DNA of 64,000 nucleotides, from positions 11,266,001 through 11,330,000 of the forward strand of contig NC_046676.1 in assembly GCF_003369915.1 (NCBI RefSeq), given 5' to 3'. Origin of the DNA: Drosophila miranda (taxonomy: Eukaryota > Arthropoda > Insecta > Diptera > Drosophilidae). A model generated the notes under the pieces. The model saw nothing but the letters and a program-made list of their open reading frames with translations, was not told the DNA's origin and ran no database searches. Below, piece by piece: positions 23,506-35,289 of the stretch. A program made the position numbers and the translations under genes. Positions within the stretch are counted from its first letter, which is position 1. The number at the start of each line of letters is the position of its first letter.

Positions 23506-26062
23506 TATTTGAACAAAAACATCGCTTTTTTCGCCCCGGTGATCGTATGGGCATTATTATTAAGTCCATTGTTACAATAATGAACTTGAAATGGAGCTTA
23601 GCCAGCAATTTGCTGTCTTTTTGCCAAATCATTTACTGAACCGAACCGAACCGAATCTTGCGCAATCGAAGGCAGCCCCCAGACTGAAAGCGAAATTGAA
23701 ATTCGCGCCACTCGAGAACCGAAGGTAACTAGGCCAACGAAAACGAAATAGCCACACAATATACTGGTACTCGTACAGCAGATCTCAACCAGTCTGCCTT
23801 GCCTGTGAAAGCAACAATTTGAATTATACTGAATAATATTCGTAATTTCTGATTTTTTGCCCAAAAAATTTGTCTTCACGCAAGTGACATGAGCGAGCGA
23901 GCGCCGCAAAAAGCGTGACGCATGCGCCCCCAACTCGGATCCGAACTCGCCCGCGGTTCATAATTGTTCATAAAGCGGCCGTTAGCATTGTTACTGCCTC
24001 TGCTGCTGCTGCTGCTGCGACCGCTGCCTGCCGCTGGAGCCGTTTTTCGAGTACCCATACCCATACTCATATTCGTACTCATACTCATACTCACACTCGT
24101 ATCTTAATCGTTGCCGTGCGTGCGATTTGTGTGTGTATTTTTTTTGCGGTTCCAAGGTATTTGTTGTTCAATTTTCAGTTAATTTTTTGCTTCATTTTTC
24201 GATTTATTAAACAATTTCCATAGGTATACTCGTGTACGATATATGGGATTTTTGCACACACGCATCGGGCAGTGCCGCCCACTCCCACTCTCCGGGCCAA
24301 GAAGAAACCCGTTTGGAAGCCTGGCCAGCGGCAGTGGCTGCCTGCATGCCTGAACTAATTGTCGCACAATTTTTCACCGCGTGGGCCAGAAGCAGGCCAG
24401 CCCCAATATTAGATCCCATCGTGCCACGGATGCATGGTTGCCGGTGGGCAACGGGAAGCGTGTTGTGCGTACCGCTTGCATAACATCCACAGCCACAGCC
24501 ACATCCATAGCCAGCCAAATTGGGAGAGTAATCACAGAGCACGGGTTCATGTGATCTGATGATTAAACTTCCTGCCAGGAGGCTGCTAAATTCCCTTTTA
24601 AATTTATGCTAATTAAATGTACTGAAACAGGAACCGAAAACAGGAAAACTGAAAGTTAAATGAGAAACCAGTCGGGTTATTTTCCAGAACAACTTAATGG
24701 CAAGGGTTCATCCAGATCTTGATGGACCTGTGTGGGTTCTGCTAAAAATAAATGATGTAAATTATAAAAAACGAGTCGGGCATGGCATCCATTTTGTTGG
24801 TGGGGAGTTGGAGACTGCCCCACGGATGACATAATCTGATGTGTATTGAACTGACATTTGCTGGCTCGACTCTCAGATTTCGTTCCATTTGGAGACGATG
24901 CCGATGCTGCCTGACCTTAGCCAGGTCTACACTTTTGGCAAGATATTGCATCCTTGAGGTGGCTAAAAATGTCTCAAAGCCTTCAATGCCGGCCTCTGTG
25001 GCAGATCGGTGGCAGTACGTAGAACGTGCCGAGTGGCAAGTGGTGCCTGCCTCAACCTTGGCCGTCATTTGGCGGTGGCATTAAGAAATTTAACCACATT
25101 ACACGGCCACACTGCGTATACTCGATGGGGCTTTACTTCCGGCAGTCGCATGCGCTCCTCCGCTCATCTCTTGTCTGCTCTGCTCTGTGCGATGTAGCGC
25201 CAAGTCATCTTCAAGTTCAGGACAAACTGATACAATATTTATTTATAAATAAAAGCAACCTTAGTTTCAGTCTCAATTAAGCGTTTCGTACTTGAAGTGC
25301 GCGTAGAAATTTCCGCACAACATTATTAACATTGCCAGTCATGTCGTCAGTCATCATTTCTGTTCGGCTCGGTTCGCATTGATATAATATTGTAATGCCA
25401 AAATGAATGAGGTGTGCGGTGCGGCAGCTGTGCGTACTTTTATTTTTCAGTCTCAATTGCACAAACATCGCGACGATCGATGCTGACCTCAACACGTTCG
25501 TTCTCACTACGCAATTGGCTAACTAAAACAAATACGAGTCCACTAAAATAATCACAAAACGAAATTACAATTCTATTCTTTGTACATGAGGCGAAAGCAA
25601 ATTATAATTCTGAGAATCAAGCCATAAAAATGATATTCGGGAATATCCCGAAATCGACTGCGTCTCTAGAATTGTTTTTTTGCAAAAGCATGCCGCAGTT
25701 GTGGGTGAATCATTACTGACCTAGCCCAACCGACAGATGCGGAATCGTAGTCACGCTTGGAGAATCTTTATGTGGTACACCACATACCTGTTGGTACCAC
25801 ATTCTAGAACAATATATACGAAGGAAGGACACCTAATGACCAAATATTAGGGATGCTGAATGTTATATGTATCGATATATGGATGGATATGGGATTGGAT
25901 TGGCAGTTAATTGGCATGTGCTTGATAAGCAACATTATGGGCTTGTACGATTGTCTGAAATTGCATGCATTTTTAATAGGGATCTATTTACTCCAAATTG
26001 GAACTGTCTTGTGCGGCCACGGTGCACTTTTGTGTTTTCCTGGAATGATTCGGAGGTCTCAC
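23506..26062. other. Intergenic DNA between achilles and the ZAD gene
   Basis: No gene is supported in most of this tract. It includes CCGAAC repeats at about 23639-23654, CTGCTG near 24001 and an imperfect TACTCATACTCA repeat at about 24050-24098. A perfect 9-base inverted repeat with a 15-base loop lies at 25770-25802. Minus-strand frames at 24742-25068 and 25277-25507 have no recognisable domain. Confidence 0.5.
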
Positions 26063-26186
26063 CTTTTGAATGCTCTGGATGGCCGTGATCTCTTTTCTTG
26101 TGGCGATAGAGATTTATGATGTATCTGAAAGATTTGCCACACAGATTGCACTTGCGTAATATGAAATATGGTACGCTTTTTGATGC
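26063..26186 (-). pseudogene. Orphan single C2H2 zinc-finger exon or gene remnant
   Basis: Read on the minus strand, this encodes one well-formed C2H2 finger (CNLCGKSF, twelve residues between the cysteine and histidine pairs, ending HKKRDH) and then GHPEHSK. The right edge matches an acceptor (TCTAGTCCGCACAG) and the left edge a donor (AAAAG then GTGAGA), so it could be a 124-base internal exon entering in phase 0 and leaving in phase 1. The same frame has a TAG just upstream of the acceptor. An adjacent open stretch from an ATG at 26277 (MSAIPISHL ... RTGIKKRTIFH) lies in a different frame, one frameshift away. No partner exon with more fingers was found nearby. It may be a live alternative exon, part of an unannotated gene, or a decaying zinc-finger gene. 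Confidence 0.42.
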
Positions 26187-27098
26187 CTGTGCGGACTAGA
26201 GAATCGGAGGATCGGCCTGGACCATGGTCAACTGGAAATACGCCGTTTGTTAAGTGGGAAATTGGAATTGCCGACATTTCGCTCACCTCAATCTTGGTTA
26301 GCTCTCCAGCAATAGCTGATTGAAGGTCTTCTCAACAAGGTGCCGGCATTTCAATCCAGTAACATCCATTTATAACAGCACACTGTTAGGAAGAGCAGCT
26401 GTTTGCGCCTGACAGCACACTTTAAAAATCAGATGCTAGCTGGTGCCGGGGATGCGACTGGCGCCATCTGCAATTTCGCAGCAACGAGCTATGTATTGTA
26501 TGCAACAAAATTAAAATAGTTCTAGAAATCGCCGCTGGGGCGCTACTGATCGCAGAGTTCAAGTAGTCTGGCAGTTCTGTTATCTTAGGCTGTAATTTTA
26601 ATTTTGAATAAATAATGTTAGTGCAAAAATCCCCGAAATATCTAAAAGAAAATAGTTTCAAAAAAACAAAGATTTATGTAAATTTTGATTGCTGTTGTGC
26701 TATTTAAGTACTTTTATTTTTTCTTTCATATTTTGTAATACTTTATCTTTTGGGGCAAAGACACAAATTCAACTACATTGGCTTGTTGGGAAGTGGGTTG
26801 ATGGGTAGTGGAGGTTGATTAACTCTAATATATTTTAAATATAGCTTTCCACATCGTTAACTTAACATTCTTAGGTATTTTGTCTGCTGCTTTCGATCAA
26901 TCAGGCGCTAATACATATATTGACTATCAATTAAAATAATTCAAGGTACTATAGATACGACATTAGCTAATGCCTATTAATATACTTATGCTTTGTGCAT
27001 TCAATTTGACTATTCTTTTGATGGTTTTCGGCCCACTTGGGGGACCCTACTCCTACTGATACCCACACCCGTGTGTGCGTAGACTACGGTCTGCCCCC
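26187..27098. other. AT-rich DNA, partly 3' UTR of the ZAD gene
   Basis: The part next to 27099 should contain the 3' UTR of the minus-strand ZAD gene. GGCGCCATCTG at about 26459-26469 resembles a fly CTCF core read on the minus strand. No other gene is supported. Confidence 0.4.
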
Positions 27099-30000
27099 TT
27101 AGATCAGGCTGATGCTCAGACCTCGGGGCAGCCGCAGGCCAGAATGCTCTAGGCTGGCTTGGTGGGAAATTTCCACGCTGCTTTCTTCGTCGTGGCTCTG
27201 CGGCTCCTCTTCCTCTTCCTCGTCCAGCTCCAGTTGCACTTCCTGTTCCTGTAACACTTCCATTTCCTCTAACTCGTTTGCTGGCCCTTGCCCATCTTCG
27301 TCCTCCTCCGTTTCATTGGTAATTGGATAGCTGAGGCATCGCCTTGCGGTGGTTGGCGGTGGGGATGTTGTCAATGATGACGCCACTGGTGCTGGTAGGA
27401 CCTCGGATATGACGCTATCGAATTCCAGCAGGACTTCATCATCGTCGAGGGTTCGCGTCCAGCGCGGTCGCTGCTTGGAGGGGCTCATTATTTGCGGAGG
27501 GCGGGGAGGTGGAGATGCGGTTGATGTGGTGGGTGCTGACGATTCTGATGGATTCTCCCCATTCATTGAGCTCTCTCTGCTGAGCGTGGTACCCAATCGT
27601 CGGAACATGGCCACCACCTTGCCATCGACACTCGGCTGGGCGAATCTTTGGTATGTCGGAGATGGAGCTGAAGTCGGAGCAGGTGCCGCATCCGGTGCCG
27701 CTGCCGGTGCCGGTGGTAAGGTGTCCTCATTGGTTAACTGGTGAGCAGTGGCACCTGCTGCTGGCCTCTCCATGGCCACCACAGCTGGCTTCCGCCGAGG
27801 CGCCACACCTTGCACCTTTCCCAGAAGATTACTCTTCTCCTGGAACTGTCGGAGGTGGTCATTAAGCGACTGTTGGGTTATTTTCTTTGGCTGCGACCAG
27901 AACTTGACGCTCTCCAGGTAGCACTGGCGGAGAATCTTGCTCATACCATCGACGGACCCAAAGCCTCTGCTGCTACTCTTCTTTCTGTAGGTGATGGCCG
28001 CCGGAGCAAGATTGACATTGTTACGGGGCTGTGACTGGTTCGGGCCGCGTAATCGGGGCTGTACTCGTACCCGGGATTGGGCTCGAATCCTTGGCTGGGA
28101 TTGGGGCTGTACGCGCACACGTGCTTGTGGCTGGGGTTGGGGATGTTGCGGGAACAGCGCCTGGGGCTGGATTCGTACCAAAGGCTGCTGCTGAAAATGT
28201 GGTTGGGGCTGCGGCTGAGGTTGGACGCGTACTCGCAGTTGTTGGGGCTGTGGCTGGGGTTGGACGCGGACCAGAGGCTGAGACCGGGGATTAACGCGTA
28301 CCTGTGGCTGCACATAGGCCACCGGACGACCCATCCGACGCGCTCTCTCTTGCGGCAATAGACTGCCGCTGCTGTTGTTGCCCATTTGGGCGGAGGGGCT
28401 CTGACTCTGGCTGTCGGCATCGTTGCTGTTGAGGGCCTGCAGGGAGTGCCAATTGATAAGCCAGTTGTTGCAGCTGAAGCACAGAAACTTATCCTCATTG
28501 AGGGGCTGTAATTGGAGAAGAAGAATGCGGGTGAGACATTGAAAGATAATAGATTGTAAATAGATCGATACTCGTATTCGATTCATCGTCGAGCTGCACA
28601 ACCATTTGTAATCCTAGAATGTTTGGTAACCCAAGTGTCGTTAGTCCTCCCCATTTCATGTCCTGTCACCTCTAGCCAAGCATAACCACAGAATAAACCT
28701 TTCGAAAATTACGATACGCCTATGCACTTAGTGATCGCTCTCCGAGTGACCACTAATGAGGCTCGAGCTCGAACCGAACCGTGGAGAACTATGTATCTGC
28801 AGTCAAAGGTGCAAAAAATATCATATCAATTTTGAAGCGACTGCCAGGCGAGCCTTGAGCAGGCCAGGCATATTAATTACCCAAGGGCCAACATTCCTCG
28901 GGTATCAATAATTTCGTGCACCTGCCCAAGAAACCATTGCGCCCAGAAGAGCCCAGGCAGCATTAACAGCGGCCGCGGCAGCAGCAGCTGGCCCAAAAGG
29001 CCCAAAAACCAGTCAAAGCCAAAGGGATATTCGGTTAGCCAGAAGCAAACCCGTTTCTCCAACGGCCACGCGCCCCGTCGAATCGCAGTGGAACCGCGCC
29101 GGGAACTGGGTGAACGAGAACTATGGCATTAGGCACGCGCAGGCGCGACAGCTGCTCGGCGCATTAGATAAGGGAGGAAGGGTAGAAGGGGTACTGTAGG
29201 GAGCCAGGATCAGGAGCGATTGTCGATCCCTGTTTACCTTTGCTCGGACCTGAAAAGGTGTGCTCCAAGAGCCATGTGTAAACGGTATAATAATGCAAAT
29301 TGCAGGCCAGGTGCAATCCAGACAGCAGCAGGCATCCCGGCAGCCACACACGCACACGGCCAGAGCCAGAGGAGACGGGAGACAAGAGAAGGTAGCAAAG
29401 AGAGAGAGGGAGGGAGAGAGATGGAGGCAGCAGGCGGTGGAGGTTAGCGGTAAGGAGCAAACAGACAACTGATTGCAACTGAAGTTTATAGCACTGTCAT
29501 TGAGGGCTTTATGAGTATTGTCCCAGCACAGCACACGCTAGAGAACGGTCTCAATTGGGTTTCCCGGAATTCAAGCGGCGGCAGGGTGGCTTACGAGGGT
29601 GCGGGTGGAGTTCTGGTTGCCACGCTACGATCGCGGCAGGTGGTGGTATATGCTTTCGCAACAATGGCTCTAAGCAATCAACGATCCTCGAGGGCAAAGC
29701 CACAGGGTATGTTTAACGGTTTTTTTTTAAAGGGTGAGAAGAGAGGGAGGTTCTGTGAGTAGTGGACACATGGCAGTTACTCCTATGATCATGAGAATTA
29801 CTGGATGATTTCTATTATGATCTAGCTAAATATCTTAAGCGCAGTTAAACTTCAGGCTTCTACAATGTTTAAAAGTGTATTTTGATAGGGTTCCCACCTC
29901 AATCTTTTAGCAACCACTTCAAAAATACTCCTGTGCTTGAGTAGGATACTTGGGGAATCCTAATCCATATCTAAGAAACCCTAGAAAAGATGCGCCCCAG

Positions 30001-31514
30001 AAATAACAGAGTAGACGAAGACCTTCAAATAGGAGGCAAGACTAGTTCGGGCTTTGTTTTGTTTTGGGCACTCTGTGGCTCCTTTTTAAGGCTTCTGCTG
30101 GGAAATGCAGAGAATCGAAATCCAAAAGAATTTCTTAGAAGTTATTTGTTTTATGGGGTGGAAGGGATAGGGATAGGTATATCTAAGAACTTTTGTTTGG
30201 ATTTGCGCCATTTTCGGGACCGGAATCTCTTTCAGGTTTTTGGCATTGTTCAGGACACAACCACCACCGTGTAGCGTACATATGTACATATGTATGTGTG
30301 TACATAGTTCCGTCTAACCCAAAATCACTCGGTAATTTTCGTTGAAGTGCACACACACTATAAAACCCAGACACAGCCTCAGGTATTCAATAGCTGATAT
30401 GCCAAAATAACAAACACACAACCCAAAGAGGGAACCGATAAAGCAGCCAGCAGCAGGGAAGCACTGGAACCCTGATGTGTTGAGGTTGAGGTTGAGTTTG
30501 AGTCGCAAATACAGCTGCCGTTGAAGAGGGATAGCGAGAGGAAAGGGTCTGGTCTGGGAAAGGTTCGTTCACTGCCCGCAGAAATTGGAGCAATCAATGC
30601 TCCTCGGCTTCTCCTTCCCACTGGTAAGTGCACGAATTGTCGTGCATCTGCATCTGCCACTGCCCCCAGCCCTTGAGCAGGTTCGGAAACAGGTAGGAGA
30701 GTGTATTTGTGTAATCCAATACCCGAAACTCACTTCCACAGAAAATAAACCAAGGATCGGGTCAAGGATCGTTTTCCATGTTCCACTTTTCATTCCCATC
30801 GCACATTAGAACAAGCTGTTGGGAATTATGAGTATGGGAAAGGCACCGGATCGATCTAAGTGGCGGCATATGCAAAGTGTCCAATTACCGAAGGGAAATG
30901 CACCAGCTGCTCCTACCGTACTGCTGCTCCTGTTGTCCCCGACAGGATGTGCACTTTGAGAGAGAGAGCGGAAAAACAGCGAAAACTTTCGGAGAGCGCT
31001 GGGATGCTGTGGGAGCTACCTTTACCTGTCGGCCTGTCGGCTTGTCGTGCCACCCTTTTGCTGAGCCCCAGCCTCTGGTGGAGTTCATCCCCAAAGTTAA
31101 CCCAAAAACCCGCACACACATGCAAATACTCTCAGGCACACACGCGTACTCCCACACAACACACACCACACATACAAGAGGCAGAGAACTTTTGCCGAAG
31201 GACGTTGTAACGGTGCTGCTGCTGCTGCTGCTGTCATGCTGTTGTTGCAAGACGATGACTCATCTGACGAGCCGTGTACAAAAATCGATTTTTGTTAGAT
31301 GGGAAAAATCCATACTCCATACCTGAAACTTGAATTTCGCCTGGATCAACTGCACTATGTTGGGCCCGGAGCGCGGCTCGTAGATATTGATGGTCTGATT
31401 CGTGTGGCATCCGCAGATGAGGCAGGTGCGCTTCAGGTATTCCGAGGAGGCGGATTTTTGGGCGGTGGCCACTGCTGCGGCTGGCTCCACTTGGTGATGG
31501 TTGTTGGCAGACAT
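27099..31514 (-). CDS. ZAD-domain protein without C2H2 fingers
   Basis: Minus-strand exons 31514-31323 and 28505-27099, joined in phase 0 (GT...AG), encode 532 residues. The start MSANNHHQVE has a good fly start context (CCAAAATG). Residues about 29-95 form a zinc-finger-associated domain: C31 and C34 (RTCLIC), then FKFQ, then C73 and C76 (FLCFSC), with the second cysteine pair in exon 2. ZAD is an insect-expanded dimerisation domain, usually followed by C2H2 fingers, but none follow here. Instead there is a repeat of RVRVQPQPQ-type units (about 28040-28310), then a mixed segment (GFGSVDGMSKILRQCYLE, KKITQQSLNDHLRQFQ) that looks conserved. An alanine/proline/serine-rich stretch and a strongly acidic tail (ELDEEEEEEP) follow, and the end is RLPRGLSISLI. 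Probably a nuclear factor acting through ZAD-mediated pairing. I do not recognise a named orthologue. Confidence 0.8.
28506..31322 (-). other. Intron of the ZAD gene
   Basis: This 2.8 kb intron splits the ZAD between its two cysteine pairs. It contains purine-rich AGAGGGAGGG repeats near 29397-29420, a TACATATG palindromic cluster near 30278-30308 and a GCTGCT run near 31216-31231. No nested gene is supported. Confidence 0.7.
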
Positions 31515-34500
31515 TTTGGCGACACTTGCAACTTCCTCGATACGCTTTTCGCACTGACACACGTCCTCGTCGGCCTTTGACGTCACTACAGAACTAACGG
31601 TAACTCGAGCTGTAACCTTAGTTGCCCAACGTAACTGTAACTGGGTCCGCCGGGGGTGGGTTGGTGGCGCGAAACGAGGCAAACAAAAAGGTCGTATACC
31701 ACCGAATCGCACAGAGAGAGAAGAGAGCGAGCACGTACGGAGCGACGGAGCAGAACGTCCTTTCGATTCCACGCACAAATTTTGAATGTGGCACGAACGA
31801 GCCCGATGTGGCACGTTTGTCTTCGGTTTTCGTTTTCTTCTTTGCTGTGCTCTTCGGTGAAGTACGTTTTTTAACGGTATCGCAACAGGCAGGTAGGGTT
31901 TTGGTGCCCTATATACCTTGGGAGGACTTCGAACATCGCTGCCCGCTGTTTCTGGCCTGGGTTTGAATAGCGAATACTGAGAGCATTGCCAACATATGTT
32001 CATATTCAAGGACACGAAATGCCAGCATAAATATTTAGGCAATCGTAATGAAAATTATTTGAGCATACTGTAGCTATTATTTCAACTTATTTAGTTACAG
32101 AATTGTAATTGATTAGTTTTCTGTACTAAAAGTGTAAACGTAGAGTGGAAGGGAATGGGAATATTTTGTAAAATCATAACTTGATGTTCCTTTGAACACC
32201 CAATTTGTCAGGATTCGGGAATCATTATCGATCCCCAAATATTTTGACAACCCAATGCTTACTTGACCTATCTGAACTTTTGCCACTCGAGTTACCTCTT
32301 TAGGCTCGGGGTTCCTAAGCCCCACGAGCAGCTGCTGCTGCTGCTGTTGCCCAGCGACAATACTCCAAATTTAATGTGTCGGCCGGCTTCCTCAACTACG
32401 ACTTATCATTATGGAAGACACGGCAACACCGTGTGGCATGGAGCATGGAGCATGTGTGCATTGTGGGCTCATCAACAGGCTGTCTGTCCCTGTCCCCATC
32501 TCAGCTCTGACTGTGCCTCTGCCTCTGCCTCCGACCGCCACTGCGACTGCGACTCATCCATGCACCGACAGCGACATCGGCAGCGACAACAGACGGCAGC
32601 TGCTGGTGCCGCTGCCTCAAAATACTCGTACAAAAGGTGCGTTTTGGTTTTTTGTTTCTCATCTTTTTTTTCGGGCAACTCAATCATATGTTCTCTGTGC
32701 CATGAATCGTTTTTGAGCCAATGTTGCAGCTTGCAACCGGATTGTTTCTTTATGCTGGCCCGGCGACAGATGTTTTCTTCCTTTTCTCTCGTTTTTACCT
32801 TCTTCGCCTTGGCGACTTCTTCGTTTTGCGCCTCCACCTTGATTTCGGGGACTGGGTTACGTTGCGCCTCCTGCCGCTACTTTTACTCGCCTCGCACTAC
32901 GCGTCTTGGGTCTATAGTAAACAAAGGAGTAAAACACTCCACTCACTAACCCTCGATTTTGTTCATGAATGAATTGATGAATGGTCGATGGGCGCTGGCT
33001 GGCTGGGAAGGAGTCGCCGAACGAGCAGCGGAACGAACGCATCCTCTCATTCGTTTTTCTTGGCATATGCGTAGCAAATTTCCATATCTGGAAGAAATCT
33101 GGCAAGGAAGTAGCCAAGCTGCTGGTGGCTGGGATCGGGACCGTGACCGGGGTTAACCGGAAGAGCAAAGTTTATTATAATCTAAAGAATCCAAAATCAA
33201 AAGCGGTAATCGAATTATTGTAAATGGAAACACATATTCGCCAACTGCCAACAACAAGATATACATATTTTGAATAAAGCTTTTAAGACTTTAAAGGTGT
33301 TAACTTATAAATTTATGTATATGTAATTATCTAATATAATTAATTAACCATTCTTTTATTTTCTAATTTATTCAATGACTTTGACATCAATTGGGACATG
33401 GGAAAACAAGCCGAAGCGTGCTAAGCTTGAATCCCAAGAAAATCCCCTCCCGCCAATCCGATCGCTGCCGCATGACGAGCGACGCATATAACCGAACCGG
33501 TCACATACATACAGAAAAGATAGATGTTAGACTAAAATTCGAGGAAAATCAGTATATCACAAAACATCAATTTAAACTAAATTTGAAATTAATATTTTCC
33601 AGTTGGATAATTTAAATGGGAATTTAAAATCGCCCGTTGGACTTGGAATGACGCCATCTGTGGTTGAATATTCAAAGACCCATCTGTCAGGGGTCGCCAC
33701 TGAGAAAAGTAGAAGGGCTGTGTCGCTATGTAGAAAGAACGTATAAGTCATGTACCAACATTTAAGGTTTTACATCTGACATCTTATTTTTCCTAAGGTT
33801 TTCAGTAAGACACCAACACACACACACACAATATATCCATGTATGCCGGCTACAGAAAGCCTACACATTTTAGCCGCTGAAACTGCATATTTTGTACCCT
33901 AATGTGAATGGGATCAAGTTACATTTATAGAAAACTAATTATATGCATAATGGGTCTAAAACACGTCATGAGGGCCTCGCATACAGCAAAGCGGAGCCAA
34001 TATTAAAGAAAACTGATCAATTTAGCGGATAAAAATATGTATATGTTTAGTGTTGAGGGTTTAAATTAGCTAGTAATACTAAACCGCATATTAAAATTGA
34101 CGAATATAATTTTCGATCAGTGATTAAAATCAACTTTTTCACTATTCTCCTTCTGCTGGAACACCATAAACAGACCGATATATGCTATGACTAGTAACGT
34201 TCCCGATCTGTAAGAGCTTTCTTTCCTGCCAGTTCTTGGCTATAGAACTTCTATTAATATCCCTATATCAAGACTACTACATCAACTTTCGTAACCCATG
34301 CGTTCGGTTCGAAAGTCGAGTGGAAATCACAACAAAAGATTTATCCTCAATGTCGTCACCCGCTGCCAGAGCATTACCTTCTCCTTCGACTCTCACTTCG
34401 GAGTGTCCCTCCTTTGGCCACGTTTCTCACGGCCCACCAAGGAGTTACGTGTGTACGTATGTTATCCCGCTGCTGAGAAACCTGGTAGTAGAAATGGCAA

Positions 34501-35078
34501 TTCGGGAGGCACCTTGGGACTTACTCAATAAGATCGCGCCCCTTGCAACTTGGACCCCCCATACGCACGTGCGAAAGTTGAAGTAGGGCCAGCGGTAGCT
34601 ATAAAATAATTGACTTGACTTTATAATTGCAACAGACGAACAAGAACGGTGGTTGCGTCGCCTACTGTGCCCGGCCAGCATGAGGTTCCGTGTGGCAGTG
34701 GCAGAGCAATGCGGCACCCAGAAACGTCACGATTGGTGCGCGCCCCAGACTCGTTCGTCGCATACTTAAGTCTCTAGGGGATGGAACAGAAGCAACCCTC
34801 TGGGGAAAAGGTTCAGTTGCCGGCTAGCTCTGATACATGGATGGATGGAATGGGAGGGCTTGGGTGGCTGTTGCCTCTACCTCTCCCGCTTCCTCTCCAC
34901 GTTCAGCGCTCTTCGTCGTGGCTTCTCTTCTCTTTTCTCGCTCTCACTGCGACTGCTCTGTGCGAATTCCATTTTGTTTTAAGAGCTTCTGCTTCTGTTT
35001 CGGTTGTTTCTGGATGTGTGATGTTATGCCAGAGAGCCAGGCAAAGCGACGTTGTGGGCCAAGACGCGGACACCATTC
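31515..35078. promoter_or_regulatory. Region between the divergent ZAD and Oaz genes
   Basis: The ZAD gene (minus) and Oaz (plus) point away from each other, so their promoters should lie here. Near 31590-31645 GTAAC occurs several times on one strand, perhaps a repeated protein-binding site. The frame upstream of the ZAD start stays open for about 160 codons, but the best start context is at 31514. A CTCF-like ACGCCATCTGTGG sits at 33651-33663. Elsewhere there are AT-rich tracts (33200-34200) and CTC-rich sequence (34860-34960), with no gene supported. Confidence 0.45.
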
Positions 35079-35110
35079 AGTCAGTTGCCGACGCTGAAGG
35101 CGCAAGGATA
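35077..35110 (+). promoter_or_regulatory. Candidate distal Oaz core promoter: initiator plus DPE
   Basis: TCAGTC at 35077-35082 (A at 35079 as +1) is followed at exactly +28 to +32 by GGATA, which fits the fly DPE consensus RGWYV. No TATA box precedes it. It lies 211 bases before the MSRRKQ start codon, and the leader would carry a short upstream frame beginning ATG near 35193. A possible acceptor (CTAACCCTCCAG, ending 35272) leaves open a spliced leader from further upstream. Confidence 0.4.
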
Positions 35111-35289
35111 TCCGAAGCGCTTGCCAGGATTCCCATCGAAACCAAAACAAACCTCAAGTGGACACGTGTTTGGCGCGAAACGATATCGGCCGATGAACCG
35201 AGACCTATACCGATATAGGCATAGGGAAATTGTGTGTTAAGAAGTGATTTGCATAGTGCTAACCCTCCAGAGACGCCTTCATCCTGGCC

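Noticed and set aside
24742..25068. 108-codon minus-strand frame with an ATG
   Set aside because: No domain, no splice context, and an AT-rich end (IIYIIYF); insufficient for a gene call.
25277..25507. 76-codon minus-strand frame ending in LRALQVRNA
   Set aside because: Not recognised, starts in non-coding-like sequence and has no partner exons.
32263..32949. 228-codon plus-strand frame upstream of Oaz
   Set aside because: Starts without an ATG and is made largely of CTG/CTC and GAC repeats; other frames are open as well.
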